Of a DNA stretch of 64,000 nt, positions 1 through 9,113 are shown piece after piece. Origin of the DNA: Parapedobacter defluvii (GTDB lineage Bacteria > Bacteroidota > Bacteroidia > Sphingobacteriales > Sphingobacteriaceae); NCBI RefSeq assembly GCF_014642075.1, contig NZ_BMIK01000001.1:310001-374000 (forward strand). Reading direction: 5' to 3'. The notes under the pieces are model-generated. The model was not told the origin of the DNA and ran no database searches. It worked only from the letters and a program-made list of their open reading frames with translations. How positions within the stretch are numbered: the stretch's first letter is position 1; each line of letters starts with the position of its first letter. The translations under genes and the position numbers were made by a program.

Positions 1-31
1 TCCGTATGTTTTGCCTGCGTTCAAGAGAATA

Positions 32-433
32 CTATTTAAAGAATAATACCAACGGCTCCTGCGTCATCAACTTGCACAAGGTTTCTCTGGTCAGCGGTTT
101 TTTGTTGAAAGCAATTACCTGATCATATGATTTTGATTTTACTTCATCGAACACTTCTTCAGAGGCTGTATTGACAATGACCCACACATCTTTTCCGTAG
201 GGTTTTGTGCAAATGGAATCCAGCACCCCCCATCCGTCTATGTGAGGCATATGGATGTCAAGCAGAATTAGTATTTTTTTGCCGGCTAAAGCTTCCCGTT
301 CAATGTGTTCAAGCGCGCTGAGTCCATCGTAGCACACCGTGGGTTCATCGAGTGGCCACACTGATTTAACCAATGTCTTTTGTATTTTCCCCAGCATCAC
401 GTCATCGTCTACAATAAATATACTCAGATCCAT
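32..433 (-). CDS. Single-domain response regulator (CheY-like receiver)
   Basis: A stand-alone receiver domain of about 133 residues with no output domain. Visible landmarks are the acidic pocket IVDDD (D9-D11), the phospho-acceptor Asp59 in LLDIHMP, the switch Thr89 in VNTAS and the conserved Lys112 in NKKP. I prefer the Met at 433 because GGGAAAAGG, a good ribosome-binding site, lies just upstream and would be coding if the Met at 448 were used. Single-receiver proteins relay phosphate from a histidine kinase or act by protein contact. No kinase gene is next to it, so its partner is unknown. Confidence 0.85.
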   Translation of the reverse strand: MDLSIFIVDDDVMLGKIQKTLVKSVWPLDEPTVCYDGLSALEHIEREALAGKKILILLDIHMPHIDGWGVLDSICTKPYGKDVWVIVNTASEEVFDEVKSKSYDQVIAFNKKPLTRETLCKLMTQEPLVLFFK

Positions 434-587
434 ATAACCTTTTCCCATCTCATAACAGACGGCAAAGGTAGGAACGTGTATTAATTATACAAGTTTAAAC
501 TACTTGATAATCAGATATTGTAGCGGATTTCTGACACGGGAAGGCTTAAGAGACCTTGTTGTTCAGATCTGATGGAATGAAGAAGGG

Positions 588-1598
588 TTACCGTAATTTC
601 AGTCTCAGTACATACCCATCATTGGTGATATAGATGGTCTTTTCATCGGCTGATAAAGCGACGTTCGATGCCGCCTCGTCCAGCTTTATTTTTCCCAGCA
701 CATTGCCTTCCTGGTTGAATATCCATATTCCCCCCGGACCGCTGGCAAATACATTTCCGTTTTTATCGATTTTCAGCCCATCGGGTAAGCCTTTTAGGCC
801 ATCGCGCTCGTCTGTGGCACTGTAAAATAAGGTCGGAGTCGACAGCGTATCCCCCACGTTCAGCATGTACCAGTTGGCGGCATTGGGATCCGAGCTGGCT
901 ATCAATACTTTTTTCTCACCCGGGAAGAATGCAATGCCATTGGGTCTGGTGATGCTGTTAGCCAGCAAGGTAACCTCGCCGTTTGGTGTTACTTTGTATA
1001 CGCCGTTGAAGGGGATTTCCTTGGTAGGATCGTCGTCATTTTGTGCAGGCAGTCCATAAGGCGGATCGGTAAAAAACAGGTCGCCGGCGCTGTTATACAC
1101 GGCATCGTTCGGACTGTTGAAACGCTTACCGTTGTATTGGTTTACCAACGTAACATACGTTGCGTTGGGCTGGTTTAAGGATGCATCCATTCTGGCCATC
1201 TGCCGGTTGCCATGCTGGCAGAGAACGAGGTTGCCCGACCCGTCTAACACAAGCCCGTTGCTGCCGGGCTCTTTGCTATTGCTGGGTGTGGTATCGGTGT
1301 AGCCGCTCGGCCGCAGGTAAACTTCCATTCCCTTTTTTTCCGTCCATTTATAGACGGTATTGGTCGGAACATCCGAAAACAGGAGCATCTGTTCACTTTC
1401 TATCCACAGCGGGCCTTCACTCCATTCAAAACCTTCTGCAATAATTTCAGCCCTGGCATTTGTGTCGAGAATGGCATCCAACGCCGGATCGAGGCGCTCA
1501 ATGCTGCCGGTGCGTTTATACTTTGTCTGCTGGGAGTGCTGTGTGTTGTTACAGGCCATTGCCGCAACCAAAACGAAAGGGATTGAAAGCCACTTCAT
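588..1598 (-). CDS. SMP-30/gluconolactonase-family lipoprotein
   Basis: A 336-residue exported six-bladed propeller enzyme of the SMP-30/gluconolaconase/LRE family, which hydrolyses sugar lactones using one divalent metal. The Met at 1598 begins a lipoprotein signal with lipobox AAMAC, so the mature protein should be membrane-anchored. Family landmarks are EGFEWSEGPLW near the N terminus, NDAVYNSAGDLFFTDPPYG, and RPNGIAFFP followed by LIASSD, which carry the usual Glu, Asn and Asp metal ligands. Its ATG overlaps the stop of the upstream DUF4342 gene as ATGA, so the two are translationally coupled. The physiological lactone is not evident. Confidence 0.85.
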   Translation of the reverse strand: MKWLSIPFVLVAAMACNNTQHSQQTKYKRTGSIERLDPALDAILDTNARAEIIAEGFEWSEGPLWIESEQMLLFSDVPTNTVYKWTEKKGMEVYLRPSGYTDTTPSNSKEPGSNGLVLDGSGNLVLCQHGNRQMARMDASLNQPNATYVTLVNQYNGKRFNSPNDAVYNSAGDLFFTDPPYGLPAQNDDDPTKEIPFNGVYKVTPNGEVTLLANSITRPNGIAFFPGEKKVLIASSDPNAANWYMLNVGDTLSTPTLFYSATDERDGLKGLPDGLKIDKNGNVFASGPGGIWIFNQEGNVLGKIKLDEAASNVALSADEKTIYITNDGYVLRLKLR

Positions 1599-1846
1599 AA
1601 GCCCTCCGCATCTTCGTCGCGTTCCACCGTGATGGAACATTCGGTAACCAGGGCAGCGAGTGCACCGACAGCCGCAAAGAGCGGAGCCAGCAAGGCGCCC
1701 ACCACACCTACGGTTACCGGGAAGCTCATGATTTCCTTGCCGGATTTGTCGGATATGATGATTTTCCGTACGTTGCCCTCGGCAATGATATCTTTGATCT
1801 TTTTTAGTAATTCCTCACCTTTTACGAAAAATGATTCTTTGTTCAT
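1595..1846 (-). CDS. DUF4342 domain protein
   Basis: A small protein of about 83 residues. The N-terminal half is amphipathic (KGEELLKKIKDIIAEGNVRK), then comes a beta stretch (IIISDKSGKEIMSFPV), then a glycine- and alanine-rich hydrophobic segment (GVVGALLAPLFAAVGALAAL) and an acidic tail. This is the DUF4342 layout; function is unknown. I chose the Met at 1846 over 1891 because residues before it do not resemble the family. It is the first gene of a coupled pair with the SMP-30 lipoprotein (4-base ATGA overlap). Confidence 0.8.
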   Translation of the reverse strand: MNKESFFVKGEELLKKIKDIIAEGNVRKIIISDKSGKEIMSFPVTVGVVGALLAPLFAAVGALAALVTECSITVERDEDAEGL

Positions 1847-1924
1847 GGCCTTTCCTGTTATCCAGAAACAAAGATAACATTCTCGGCTCAACTTATTGCA
1901 GCGAATCTCTTATTGGTCCATCCG

Positions 1925-2166
1925 TTAGAAATAACCGGGATTTTGAATGATTTGTGGATTGATATCAACTTCCGATTGGGGAATGGGAAACAACAGGTGG
2001 TGTTCGTCAATCACATAAGCGTCCGATGCTAAGAACGGTTGTTCTTCCTTGATGCGATCTCCGAATGCATTGATTACTTCCAGCGCCTGTCCGGTTCTGA
2101 TCAGGTCTGTCCAGCGGTGGTTTTCAAAAGCCAGCTCGACACGCCGTTCATGGAGGATAAGAAATT
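1925..2166 (-). pseudogene. C-terminal remnant of a SusD/RagB lipoprotein
   Basis: Reading the minus strand gives an open frame that starts abruptly near 2166 and matches the conserved C terminus of SusD/RagB proteins: ILHERRVELAFENHRW, then LLFPIPQSEVDINP and the canonical end QNPGYF. Only about 78 codons of an expected 450-600 remain. No start codon or signal peptide is present. It ends where the promoter of the adjacent TonB receptor begins, so a rearrangement that brought in the receptor module probably removed the rest of the gene. Confidence 0.85.
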
Positions 2167-2169
2167 TTA

Positions 2170-2200
2170 TTGTTTAGATTTAATTTAAATTATATTTTTG
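2170..2200 (+). promoter_or_regulatory. Promoter of the siderophore receptor operon
   Basis: TTG at 2170-2172, a 20-nt spacer and TATTTTTG at 2193-2200 match the Bacteroidota -33/-7 pattern. Transcription would begin near 2205, leaving a leader of about 20 nt before the ATG at 2224. This supports the 2224 start over the longer reading frame from 2170. Confidence 0.6.
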
Positions 2201-2223
2201 ACGCACATTTATCAAAGGGTTAT

Positions 2224-4641
2224 ATGAATACTAAATATTACAGCATTTTTCTTTTTCTATGTATTTCTACGCTAGCTTGTGCGCAAACCGGTACGATTAG
2301 CGGTACCATACATACGGTGGATGGACGCCCTGCGGAGTCCGTGAATATTACGATAAAGGGGACCAACCGGGGTGCCACAGCCGATGGGAGGGGTAATTAC
2401 CAGATTAACAACGTACGGGAGGGAACCCAAGTTGTGGTGGCTTCTTTTATCGGTTTGGTAACGCAGGAGCAGACTGTGACGGTCCGCGCCGGAGAAACCG
2501 CGGTCGTCAATTTTGTGCTTGCCGAAAATGAGGCTCAATTGCGTGAGGTCATTGTTTCCGCGCAGCGATCGCCCAACCGCAATACGCAGGTTGCAAAAAT
2601 CCCGCTTAAAAATCTCGAAAATCCACAGGTATACAATTCGGTATCGGCCGAGGTAATGAAGCAGCAGGTGGTGACCACGTATGACGATGCATTCCGCAAC
2701 ATTCCCGGCATCACACGTACCTGGGAGGCCACTGGCCGTGCGGGCGACGGGGCAGCATACTTTGCCTTGCGCGGTTTTGATGCGCAGCCGGCGTTGACCA
2801 ATGGGTTGCCGGGACTGGCCAGCGGCAACCTGGATCCGGCGAACGTGGAGGAAATCCAGGTAATCAAAGGACCATCGGGCACCCTATTCGGTGGGAGCTT
2901 CTACAGCTATGGCGGACTGATCAATACGGTTACGAAACAGCCCTATGACGGATTTGGTGGTGAAGTAACGTACAATTTCGGTAGTTACGGTTTGAACCGG
3001 ATCACGGCGGATATCAACACCCCCCTGAGCAAGACGGAGAAAATTACGGCACGCGTCAATGCGGCCTACCATTCGGAAGGAAGCTTTCAGGATGCGGGTT
3101 TTAAAAAGTCATTTTTCATTGCCCCTACGCTGGCTTATCACGTCAATGATCGGCTTTCTTTCAACGTGATGGCCGAGATATTGGAAGAAGAACGGTCCGT
3201 AGCACCGGTGTTTTTTCATTCCGATCGCTTAAGTCCGCTTGATTTCCGCACCATTGAGGAGCTAAACCTCAATCCGAAGCTGTCCTTCACCAGCAATGAC
3301 ATCACCATCAAGAACCCCAAATATAACCTGCAGGCACAGATGGTCTATAAGCTGTCTGAACAGTGGACCTCCCAAACGGTGGTTTCCCGTGGTACGGTGA
3401 AGTCCGATGGATACTATACGTATATTTGGGATGACGTGGCGGGTGACAATTCCTTTAGCCAGTATTTCCACAAGGAACAGTTCACGCTGCATACAACCAC
3501 CATCCAGCAAAACTTCAACGGTGATTTCAGGATCGGTAACCTGCGTAACCGCTTGCTGGTAGGCTTGGATTATTACAGCCGCAACGCCATTGATAACGGT
3601 TCGGGCTGGGGTTGGGCCCGTAATGTAACGCCACAGGGCGATGTGGATTACATCGATCCGTTTTCGGGAGAAGAGTTGCCCCCGGTATACCTCACGCAAG
3701 CGTCTGTAGAAAACCTGTTGGGAGGCTTGGAAGGCACATCGAGTAACATCGTAAACAGTTCCTATGGGGCTTATTTTTCCAACGTGCTCAACGTAACTCC
3801 TGGTTTGACGGCCATGGTAAGCCTTCGGGCTGACTACTTCGACTCCAAGGGCGAAAAAAGCATGACGGACGACGACTATGACCAATTTGCACTGTCGCCG
3901 AAATTAGGATTGGTATACCAACCCCTGCGCGATAAGCTGTCGCTCTTTGTCAACTACATGAATGCATTCATCAATGTAGACCCCCAATCGGTATACGATA
4001 CCGATGGGAATTTTTTGGAAGTTAAGTCATTCAAGCCTGAGCAAGCCAATCAGTGGGAGTACGGTGTAAAGGCCAATCTGTTTGGCGATAAACTATTTGG
4101 CACGGTATCGGTTTACGACATCAAGGTGTCGGATCGTGTCTATCCCGACCCGGCAAACCCCAATAATTCCGTACAGGGAGGCAAGGTAGGCAGCAAAGGA
4201 TTTGAGATCGACCTGAATGCCCACCCGGCACGGGGATTGAGTTTGCTGGCGGGATACAGTTATAACGAGACCAAGGTGATCACCGGCAATGGCGATGATT
4301 TCTATTCGGAGCCGGGCCGTAGCCCCGGAGGGCAAGGGCCGCAGCATTTGGCCAATCTGTGGGCAAACTACCGTTTCCCCGAAGGAAAACTCAAAAACTA
4401 CGGCGTCGGTCTTGGGGGCAATTACGCCGGCCGGTATAAGGTGATTGATAATAGTGCAACCGGGGTATTTTACCTGCCCGCCTATACGCTGGTCAATGCA
4501 AGTTTGTTTTATAACGGTGACCGCGTGCGAATTACCGCGAATCTGAATAACCTGACCAATGAGCAATACTACACCGGCTACTGGTCGGTCAATCCGCAAA
4601 AAAGACGTAATTTTGCTGCCAGCATAGCCTATAAATTTTAA
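2224..4641 (+). CDS. TonB-dependent siderophore receptor
   Basis: An 805-residue outer-membrane receptor for ferric chelates. After a signal peptide ending around CAQTG there is a carboxypeptidase-regulatory-like beta domain (residues about 20-105), then the plug (about 125-240, with ALRGFDAQPALTNGLPG and EEIQVIKGPSGTLFG) and a barrel ending in ASIAYKF with the required terminal Phe. The plug resembles siderophore receptors (FhuE/FpvA class) more than SusC. It sits 3 bases ahead of a PepSY membrane protein typical of siderophore iron reduction, which supports iron as the cargo. The ligand cannot be named from sequence. Confidence 0.88.
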   Translation: MNTKYYSIFLFLCISTLACAQTGTISGTIHTVDGRPAESVNITIKGTNRGATADGRGNYQINNVREGTQVVVASFIGLVTQEQTVTVRAGETAVVNFVLAENEAQLREVIVSAQRSPNRNTQVAKIPLKNLENPQVYNSVSAEVMKQQVVTTYDDAFRNIPGITRTWEATGRAGDGAAYFALRGFDAQPALTNGLPGLASGNLDPANVEEIQVIKGPSGTLFGGSFYSYGGLINTVTKQPYDGFGGEVTYNFGSYGLNRITADINTPLSKTEKITARVNAAYHSEGSFQDAGFKKSFFIAPTLAYHVNDRLSFNVMAEILEEERSVAPVFFHSDRLSPLDFRTIEELNLNPKLSFTSNDITIKNPKYNLQAQMVYKLSEQWTSQTVVSRGTVKSDGYYTYIWDDVAGDNSFSQYFHKEQFTLHTTTIQQNFNGDFRIGNLRNRLLVGLDYYSRNAIDNGSGWGWARNVTPQGDVDYIDPFSGEELPPVYLTQASVENLLGGLEGTSSNIVNSSYGAYFSNVLNVTPGLTAMVSLRADYFDSKGEKSMTDDDYDQFALSPKLGLVYQPLRDKLSLFVNYMNAFINVDPQSVYDTDGNFLEVKSFKPEQANQWEYGVKANLFGDKLFGTVSVYDIKVSDRVYPDPANPNNSVQGGKVGSKGFEIDLNAHPARGLSLLAGYSYNETKVITGNGDDFYSEPGRSPGGQGPQHLANLWANYRFPEGKLKNYGVGLGGNYAGRYKVIDNSATGVFYLPAYTLVNASLFYNGDRVRITANLNNLTNEQYYTGYWSVNPQKRRNFAASIAYKF

Positions 4642-4644
4642 CGA

Positions 4645-5820
4645 ATGAGGGCACAGACAATCAATCGGTGGTTTCACATCCATAAATGGACCAGTCTCGT
4701 CTGTACACTGTTTCTGTTGATGCTGTGTATTACCGGATTACCGTTGGTATTCTATGAAGAAATAGATCATTTTCTGCACGACGAAATCGAGGCAACGCCC
4801 CCCACCGAGGGGGCGCCCCATCTTTCGGCCGATGTGGTACTTAGAGCGGCGATGGAAGAGCTGCCCGGTAAAGTGGCCAAATACGCATTCTGGGACGAAG
4901 ACCATCATCCGGGGCAGTTGTTCCTGACCCTGGCTGATTCGGCAGAAGCACCCATAGAAGCCGACCATTACCTCACCATGAACCAATATACGGCTCATGT
5001 GCTGGAAGCACCGCCCAACGAAATGGACTTTATGCTGGTGATGTACTACCTGCATGTCGAGATGCTGGCAGGTATTCCGGGGAAGCTATTTCTCGGGTTT
5101 ATGGGGGTGCTGTTCATGTTATCGATGATTTCAGGCGTAGTATTGTATGGGCCGATCATGAAACGGTTCGATTTCGGGATGATCCGTACGGAGAAATCCC
5201 GCCGGCTGCGTTGGCTCGACCTGCACAACCTGTTGGGCATTGTGACGCTTGCCTGGGCATCGGTGGTGGGTATTTCCGGCGTGATCAATACGTTGGCCGA
5301 CCCGGCGCTGGAGGCATGGCGCGACGGGCAGCTTGCCGAAATGGTTGCAACCTATAAGGATCAGCCTAAGGCAAGCGGTGAATTTGCCTCCCTGCAGGCA
5401 GCTCTTGATACCGCCCGGGCTGCTGCTCCCGAAATGGAGGTCTCATTTGTGGCATTTCCGGGTACACTGTATTCCAGCAACCACCACTATGCTGTGTATA
5501 TGGTAGGGAACACACCGCTGACATCACGCATCATCAAGCCGGCACTCATCGACGCCAAAACCGGCCAGCTCACCGATATGCGCGATATGCCCTGGTACCT
5601 CAAAGCCATCTTTATTTCCCAACCCTTCCACTTTGGCGACTATGGGGGCATTCCCATGAAAATCCTGTGGGTGGTTTTGGACCTGTTCACGATAATCGTC
5701 CTAATTTCGGGACTGTATTTATGGTTTGCCAGGCGGAAAGCGCGTGCCGCCCAGTTGAAGCGGGTTCTTCGGCAGGCTGAATCGCTTACATTATCCAGTC
5801 TACAGGAAGATGCAAACTAA
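4645..5820 (+). CDS. PepSY-associated membrane protein, putative ferri-siderophore reductase
   Basis: A 391-residue inner-membrane protein of the PiuB/FoxB-like PepSY-associated TM family. Four hydrophobic segments are clear: residues about 15-37, 148-168, 195-218 and 338-361, with large periplasmic loops between them. Histidines at the membrane edges (WFHIHKW, YLHVEM, DLHNLLG) fit haem or iron ligation. Family members reduce ferric siderophores in the periplasm to release iron. It starts 3 bases after the receptor stop and overlaps the next small gene by 11 bases, so all three are one operon. Confidence 0.85.
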   Translation: MRAQTINRWFHIHKWTSLVCTLFLLMLCITGLPLVFYEEIDHFLHDEIEATPPTEGAPHLSADVVLRAAMEELPGKVAKYAFWDEDHHPGQLFLTLADSAEAPIEADHYLTMNQYTAHVLEAPPNEMDFMLVMYYLHVEMLAGIPGKLFLGFMGVLFMLSMISGVVLYGPIMKRFDFGMIRTEKSRRLRWLDLHNLLGIVTLAWASVVGISGVINTLADPALEAWRDGQLAEMVATYKDQPKASGEFASLQAALDTARAAAPEMEVSFVAFPGTLYSSNHHYAVYMVGNTPLTSRIIKPALIDAKTGQLTDMRDMPWYLKAIFISQPFHFGDYGGIPMKILWVVLDLFTIIVLISGLYLWFARRKARAAQLKRVLRQAESLTLSSLQEDAN

Positions 5821-6061
5821 CCAGCAGCATACTTTTTTAAAGCTTTGGGGCATACCGGTGTTCCTCTTTGTGATTACCATTGCGGGACTGCTGTTGGCCA
5901 TCATAGGCACCGGAATTTGGCATGGTCTCTCCTGGATCACCCTTTCCATCCCTGTATATTTTACGGTGAAACACGGGAAGGCTTTTTTATCTTCTCACGC
6001 CGTAGGTGAGGGCGACCAAAAGCAAAAGAGCAGCCAAAAAGCCAAAGGCCGCCGCCAATGA
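5810..6061 (+). CDS. Small two-helix membrane protein of the siderophore operon
   Basis: An 83-residue protein with two hydrophobic helices (about residues 13-33 and 35-55) and a very basic, glutamine-rich tail. The start overlaps the PepSY gene by 11 bases, which indicates coupling. Its last 75 bases overlap the convergent MFS gene, so the basic tail is read antisense to MFS codons and may be poorly conserved. I do not recognise a family. Position suggests an accessory subunit of the reductase. Confidence 0.65.
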   Translation: MQTNQQHTFLKLWGIPVFLFVITIAGLLLAIIGTGIWHGLSWITLSIPVYFTVKHGKAFLSSHAVGEGDQKQKSSQKAKGRRQ

Positions 6062-7165
6062 AAAATGGTGGGCGATAAATCCCAGTAAAGCTGGCCCGGT
6101 AAGCTGACCGGCGTATCCGATGGTTGTGATAGCGGGTATGCTTACCGTAGGTGAAATTCCGGGCAATCTGCCGCCTTCGCTGAAAAACAACGGTACAATA
6201 TTAGCCGCTCCGATCCCCACCAGCACAAAGCCGAAAAGTGCTAAGAAAACCCACGGACTGAAAATGGCAATCACTACCCCGCCTGCCGCCACCAGGCTGC
6301 CGCCAACCACGACAGTCCTGCCGTTCAGACGGGCTACGATGCCATCTCCCACTAATCGCATAACTGCCATGGCAACGGAAAAAGCTGCATATCCTGCTCC
6401 GGAAAAAACAGGATCAATGCCCTTAATATCCCGTAGGAAAATAGCGCTCCAATCCAGCATGGCACCTTCCGCAAGGAAAACGGCAAAACACATCATCCCC
6501 AGGAAAAGGACACTTCCATGAAGCCATTGGAAACGCTGTTTGGGGGGAGTGGTTTGTTTTTCGTTGGTCGAAAACCGTTCAATCGCTTCCTGCTCAATAT
6601 TGCGGGGAAAGAGGTTTTTATATTGTATGCCGGTGATCAGCACAAGCAATACCGAAATACTGATAGCCGCATGCACGGGATTCAGTCCGAGCTTAATCAA
6701 AAAGCCCAGCCCGAGCGAACCGAATAGCCCGCCTACACTGAAAAGCCCATGAAGCGAGGACATGATGGGGCGGCCGAACAGGTTTTGAACCTGTACACCG
6801 TGTGCATTCATTGCTACATCAATGGACCCAATGCTTGCGCCAAATACAAATAGCGCAACCGCCATCGGGATAACCGACGGAATGAGGAGCAACAACGGCA
6901 GGGAAATCGCCATGACACACGCACTGCAAGCCATAACGATGCGGCTGCCGAAGCGATTCGCTAATATACCGGCAAGCGGCATCATGATCAGCGCCCCTCC
7001 GCCCAGCAGCAGCAGCAACAGCCCCAGGTTGGCCTCGTTCAATTCCAAACGATCCTTGGCATACGGTACCATCGGTGCCCAACTGGACATGCCCAAGCCA
7101 CATACTAAAAAGATCAATTGGGTGGCCTTGCGCGCATTTTTCAGGTAAGCCGGTGTTGCATCCAT
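5987..7165 (-). CDS. MFS transporter, YbjJ-like
   Basis: A 392-residue major facilitator with about twelve hydrophobic segments. It carries the loop 2-3 signature as GILANRFGSRIVMA (residues about 64-77) and the second-half equivalent GDGIVARLNGRTVV. Similarity in layout is to the YbjJ-type subfamily, which begins with GMSSWAPMVPYAKDRL and contains the helix-4 region GSIDVAMNAHG. The substrate is unknown; some relatives are linked to sugar or drug export. It is convergent with the siderophore operon and divergent from the kinase gene. Nothing connects it functionally to either. Confidence 0.8.
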   Translation of the reverse strand: MDATPAYLKNARKATQLIFLVCGLGMSSWAPMVPYAKDRLELNEANLGLLLLLLGGGALIMMPLAGILANRFGSRIVMACSACVMAISLPLLLLIPSVIPMAVALFVFGASIGSIDVAMNAHGVQVQNLFGRPIMSSLHGLFSVGGLFGSLGLGFLIKLGLNPVHAAISISVLLVLITGIQYKNLFPRNIEQEAIERFSTNEKQTTPPKQRFQWLHGSVLFLGMMCFAVFLAEGAMLDWSAIFLRDIKGIDPVFSGAGYAAFSVAMAVMRLVGDGIVARLNGRTVVVGGSLVAAGGVVIAIFSPWVFLALFGFVLVGIGAANIVPLFFSEGGRLPGISPTVSIPAITTIGYAGQLTGPALLGFIAHHFSLAAAFGFLAALLLLVALTYGVRR

Positions 7166-7261
7166 ACGTAACTATTTTTCGCAAAATAATGCTTTTTTTC
7201 ATTATGGGCCTTGCCTTGTTGTTGCAATTGAAACGTGAGTTCGTTAGGTTTGTCTTTACGC

Positions 7262-8287
7262 ATGCGTGTCTCATCCTCATACATCGTCTTTTTTTTCCAT
7301 GCCATTGTATGGGGCGGCATCCTTTTTTTTCCATTTTTTATCGCAGATCCGGAGACGGAATATGCCATCGGTGCCATTCCCGGTGCTTTTTTCACCTTGG
7401 CGGGTCTCATTCACCTGACGTTGTTTTATGTCAATGCATACTACCTCTTTCCCAAGTTCTTTAATCGGCGTATATGGTGGCTGTATGTGCTGCTGTCTGT
7501 TATTTTAGTGGGTGCCTCACTTGCGCTCAAGACGGTTATGCTACACGGGTTATTTCCCGAAATACCGACAACAGCTGCTACCAACCGGATTGTCTTTGCG
7601 CCCAGTTTCGGATTTTATGTTGCCAGCATTGTTTATCGCAAAATATTGAACAACATCCACCGGGAGCGCCAGCAGAAGGAGGAACGGGCAGAGCGGTTGG
7701 CTACCGAACTGAAATTCCTGCGTTCGCAGATCAACCCGCACTTTTTGTTCAATACGCTTACCAACCTTGTGTCGTTGGCACGGAAAAAATCCGAATTGCT
7801 GGAACCTGCACTGATCCAGCTTTCCGACCTGATGCGTTACATGCTGTACGATACACAGGGCAGACGTGTACCGCTGTCGAAGGAAATCACGTACCTCCGC
7901 AACTACATCGGGCTGCAGCAACTTCGCTTTGAAGAGAACATCGACGTGTCTACTGCAATCGAATTGCCTCCCGATACGGAGCCGCAATACCTCATCGAAC
8001 CCATGCTGCTTATCCCTTTTGTCGAGAATGCCTTTAAGCATGGCACCAGCCACCTGGAGCATCCGGAAATTATCGTCCGCCTGTCGGAACAGCAGGGACA
8101 ATTGGTGTTCAACGTCAGAAACCGGATTGCACCCCCTTCGGTCGAAACCAGCAAAGACCGGGATTCCGGAATCGGCCTTGCAAACGTTAAAAAAAGGCTG
8201 GATCTCCTGTACCGCGATGCCTATCGACTCGATATTGACGAACGGGACGGTTGGTATGAGGTGACCCTTAAACTCATCCTGTCATGA
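7262..8287 (+). CDS. LytS/YpdA-type sensor histidine kinase
   Basis: A membrane kinase of the His_kinase family PF06580. Four hydrophobic helices occupy roughly residues 9-115, followed by a coiled-coil-like stretch (HRERQQKEERAERLATELK) and the H-box QINPHFLFN. The ATPase part has the N-box PFVENAFKHG and the G-box GIGLANVKKRL. An in-frame GTG at 7235 would add nine residues; I prefer the ATG at 7262. The stop overlaps the response-regulator ATG as ATGA, so the pair is co-translated. The signal is unknown, with no large periplasmic domain. Confidence 0.85.
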   Translation: MRVSSSYIVFFFHAIVWGGILFFPFFIADPETEYAIGAIPGAFFTLAGLIHLTLFYVNAYYLFPKFFNRRIWWLYVLLSVILVGASLALKTVMLHGLFPEIPTTAATNRIVFAPSFGFYVASIVYRKILNNIHRERQQKEERAERLATELKFLRSQINPHFLFNTLTNLVSLARKKSELLEPALIQLSDLMRYMLYDTQGRRVPLSKEITYLRNYIGLQQLRFEENIDVSTAIELPPDTEPQYLIEPMLLIPFVENAFKHGTSHLEHPEIIVRLSEQQGQLVFNVRNRIAPPSVETSKDRDSGIGLANVKKRLDLLYRDAYRLDIDERDGWYEVTLKLILS

Positions 8288-9000
8288 TGCGATGCTTAGC
8301 GATAGACGATGAAAAACTGGTCCGTGATCTCCTGGAAGACAACATACGGAAGGTACCCTACCTTCAGTTAGTGGCCAGCTGCAAAAATGCGATGGAAGCG
8401 ATTGACGTGCTTCAGCGGGAATCCATCGACCTGATCTTTCTCGATATCCAGATGCCTGGACTCAGCGGCTTGCAGTTCCTTCGTTCGCTTCCGAATCCCC
8501 CGTTGGTGGTTTTGGTGACCGCCTATGAACAATATGCATTGGAGGGGTTTGAATTGGACGTGGTGGATTACCTGTTGAAACCGTATGGATTCGACCGGTT
8601 TCTCAAAGCCTGCAACCGGGCGTTCGAGCGTCATCAATCGCGGCAAGATGCCCTGCGCACGTCGGCATCTCCTGCGGACGACTTCTTTTTTGTCAACGTT
8701 GAGTATACTCAGGTTAAAATCAACGTTGCGGATATCCGTTACGTCGAAGGGCTCAAGGATTATGTAAAGATTCATCTGGTATCAAGCGATAAGCCCGTGC
8801 TCACGCGGATGACCCTTAAATCGATGGAGGAGCGCCTGGCAGGAGCACCGTTCATTCGCACGCACAAATCGTATTTGGTTTCCATTCCCCATGTTACCGC
8901 GGTCAAACGAGATACAATTTATATCGGAGAGCGGGAACTTCCCATCGGTGACGCCTATCGGGAGCAGGTCGAACGCATCATCCGCCCGTCCATCAACTAA
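8284..9000 (+). CDS. LytTR-family response regulator
   Basis: A 238-residue two-domain regulator. The receiver (residues 1-120) shows IDDE, phospho-acceptor Asp54 in FLDIQMPG, Thr79 and Lys99 in LLKPYGF. The C-terminal LytTR DNA-binding domain (about 135-235) has the typical strands and the motif FIRTHKSYLV. It is the cognate partner of the preceding kinase (4-base overlap). Its target may be the TonB-receptor operon 114 bases downstream, which has a TAGTTTTG -7-like box at 9081-9088; that link is inference from position. Confidence 0.88.
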   Translation: MMRCLAIDDEKLVRDLLEDNIRKVPYLQLVASCKNAMEAIDVLQRESIDLIFLDIQMPGLSGLQFLRSLPNPPLVVLVTAYEQYALEGFELDVVDYLLKPYGFDRFLKACNRAFERHQSRQDALRTSASPADDFFFVNVEYTQVKINVADIRYVEGLKDYVKIHLVSSDKPVLTRMTLKSMEERLAGAPFIRTHKSYLVSIPHVTAVKRDTIYIGERELPIGDAYREQVERIIRPSIN

Positions 9001-9113
9001 GAAAGTCTACACATTCTGGCTGTTCGTCGCAGCTACACGCCGGTTGGTCTACACATCCAAAATCGGAAGGATATGCCCTGTAGTTTTGTTACTGGATCAA
9101 ACGGAACAACACT

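Noticed and set aside
634-1632. Plus-strand open frames opposite the SMP-30 gene and similar antisense frames opposite proA, proB, SusC and SusD
   Set aside because: They lie antisense to genes with clear domains, have no start context and no recognisable protein; they come from codon bias in the real genes.
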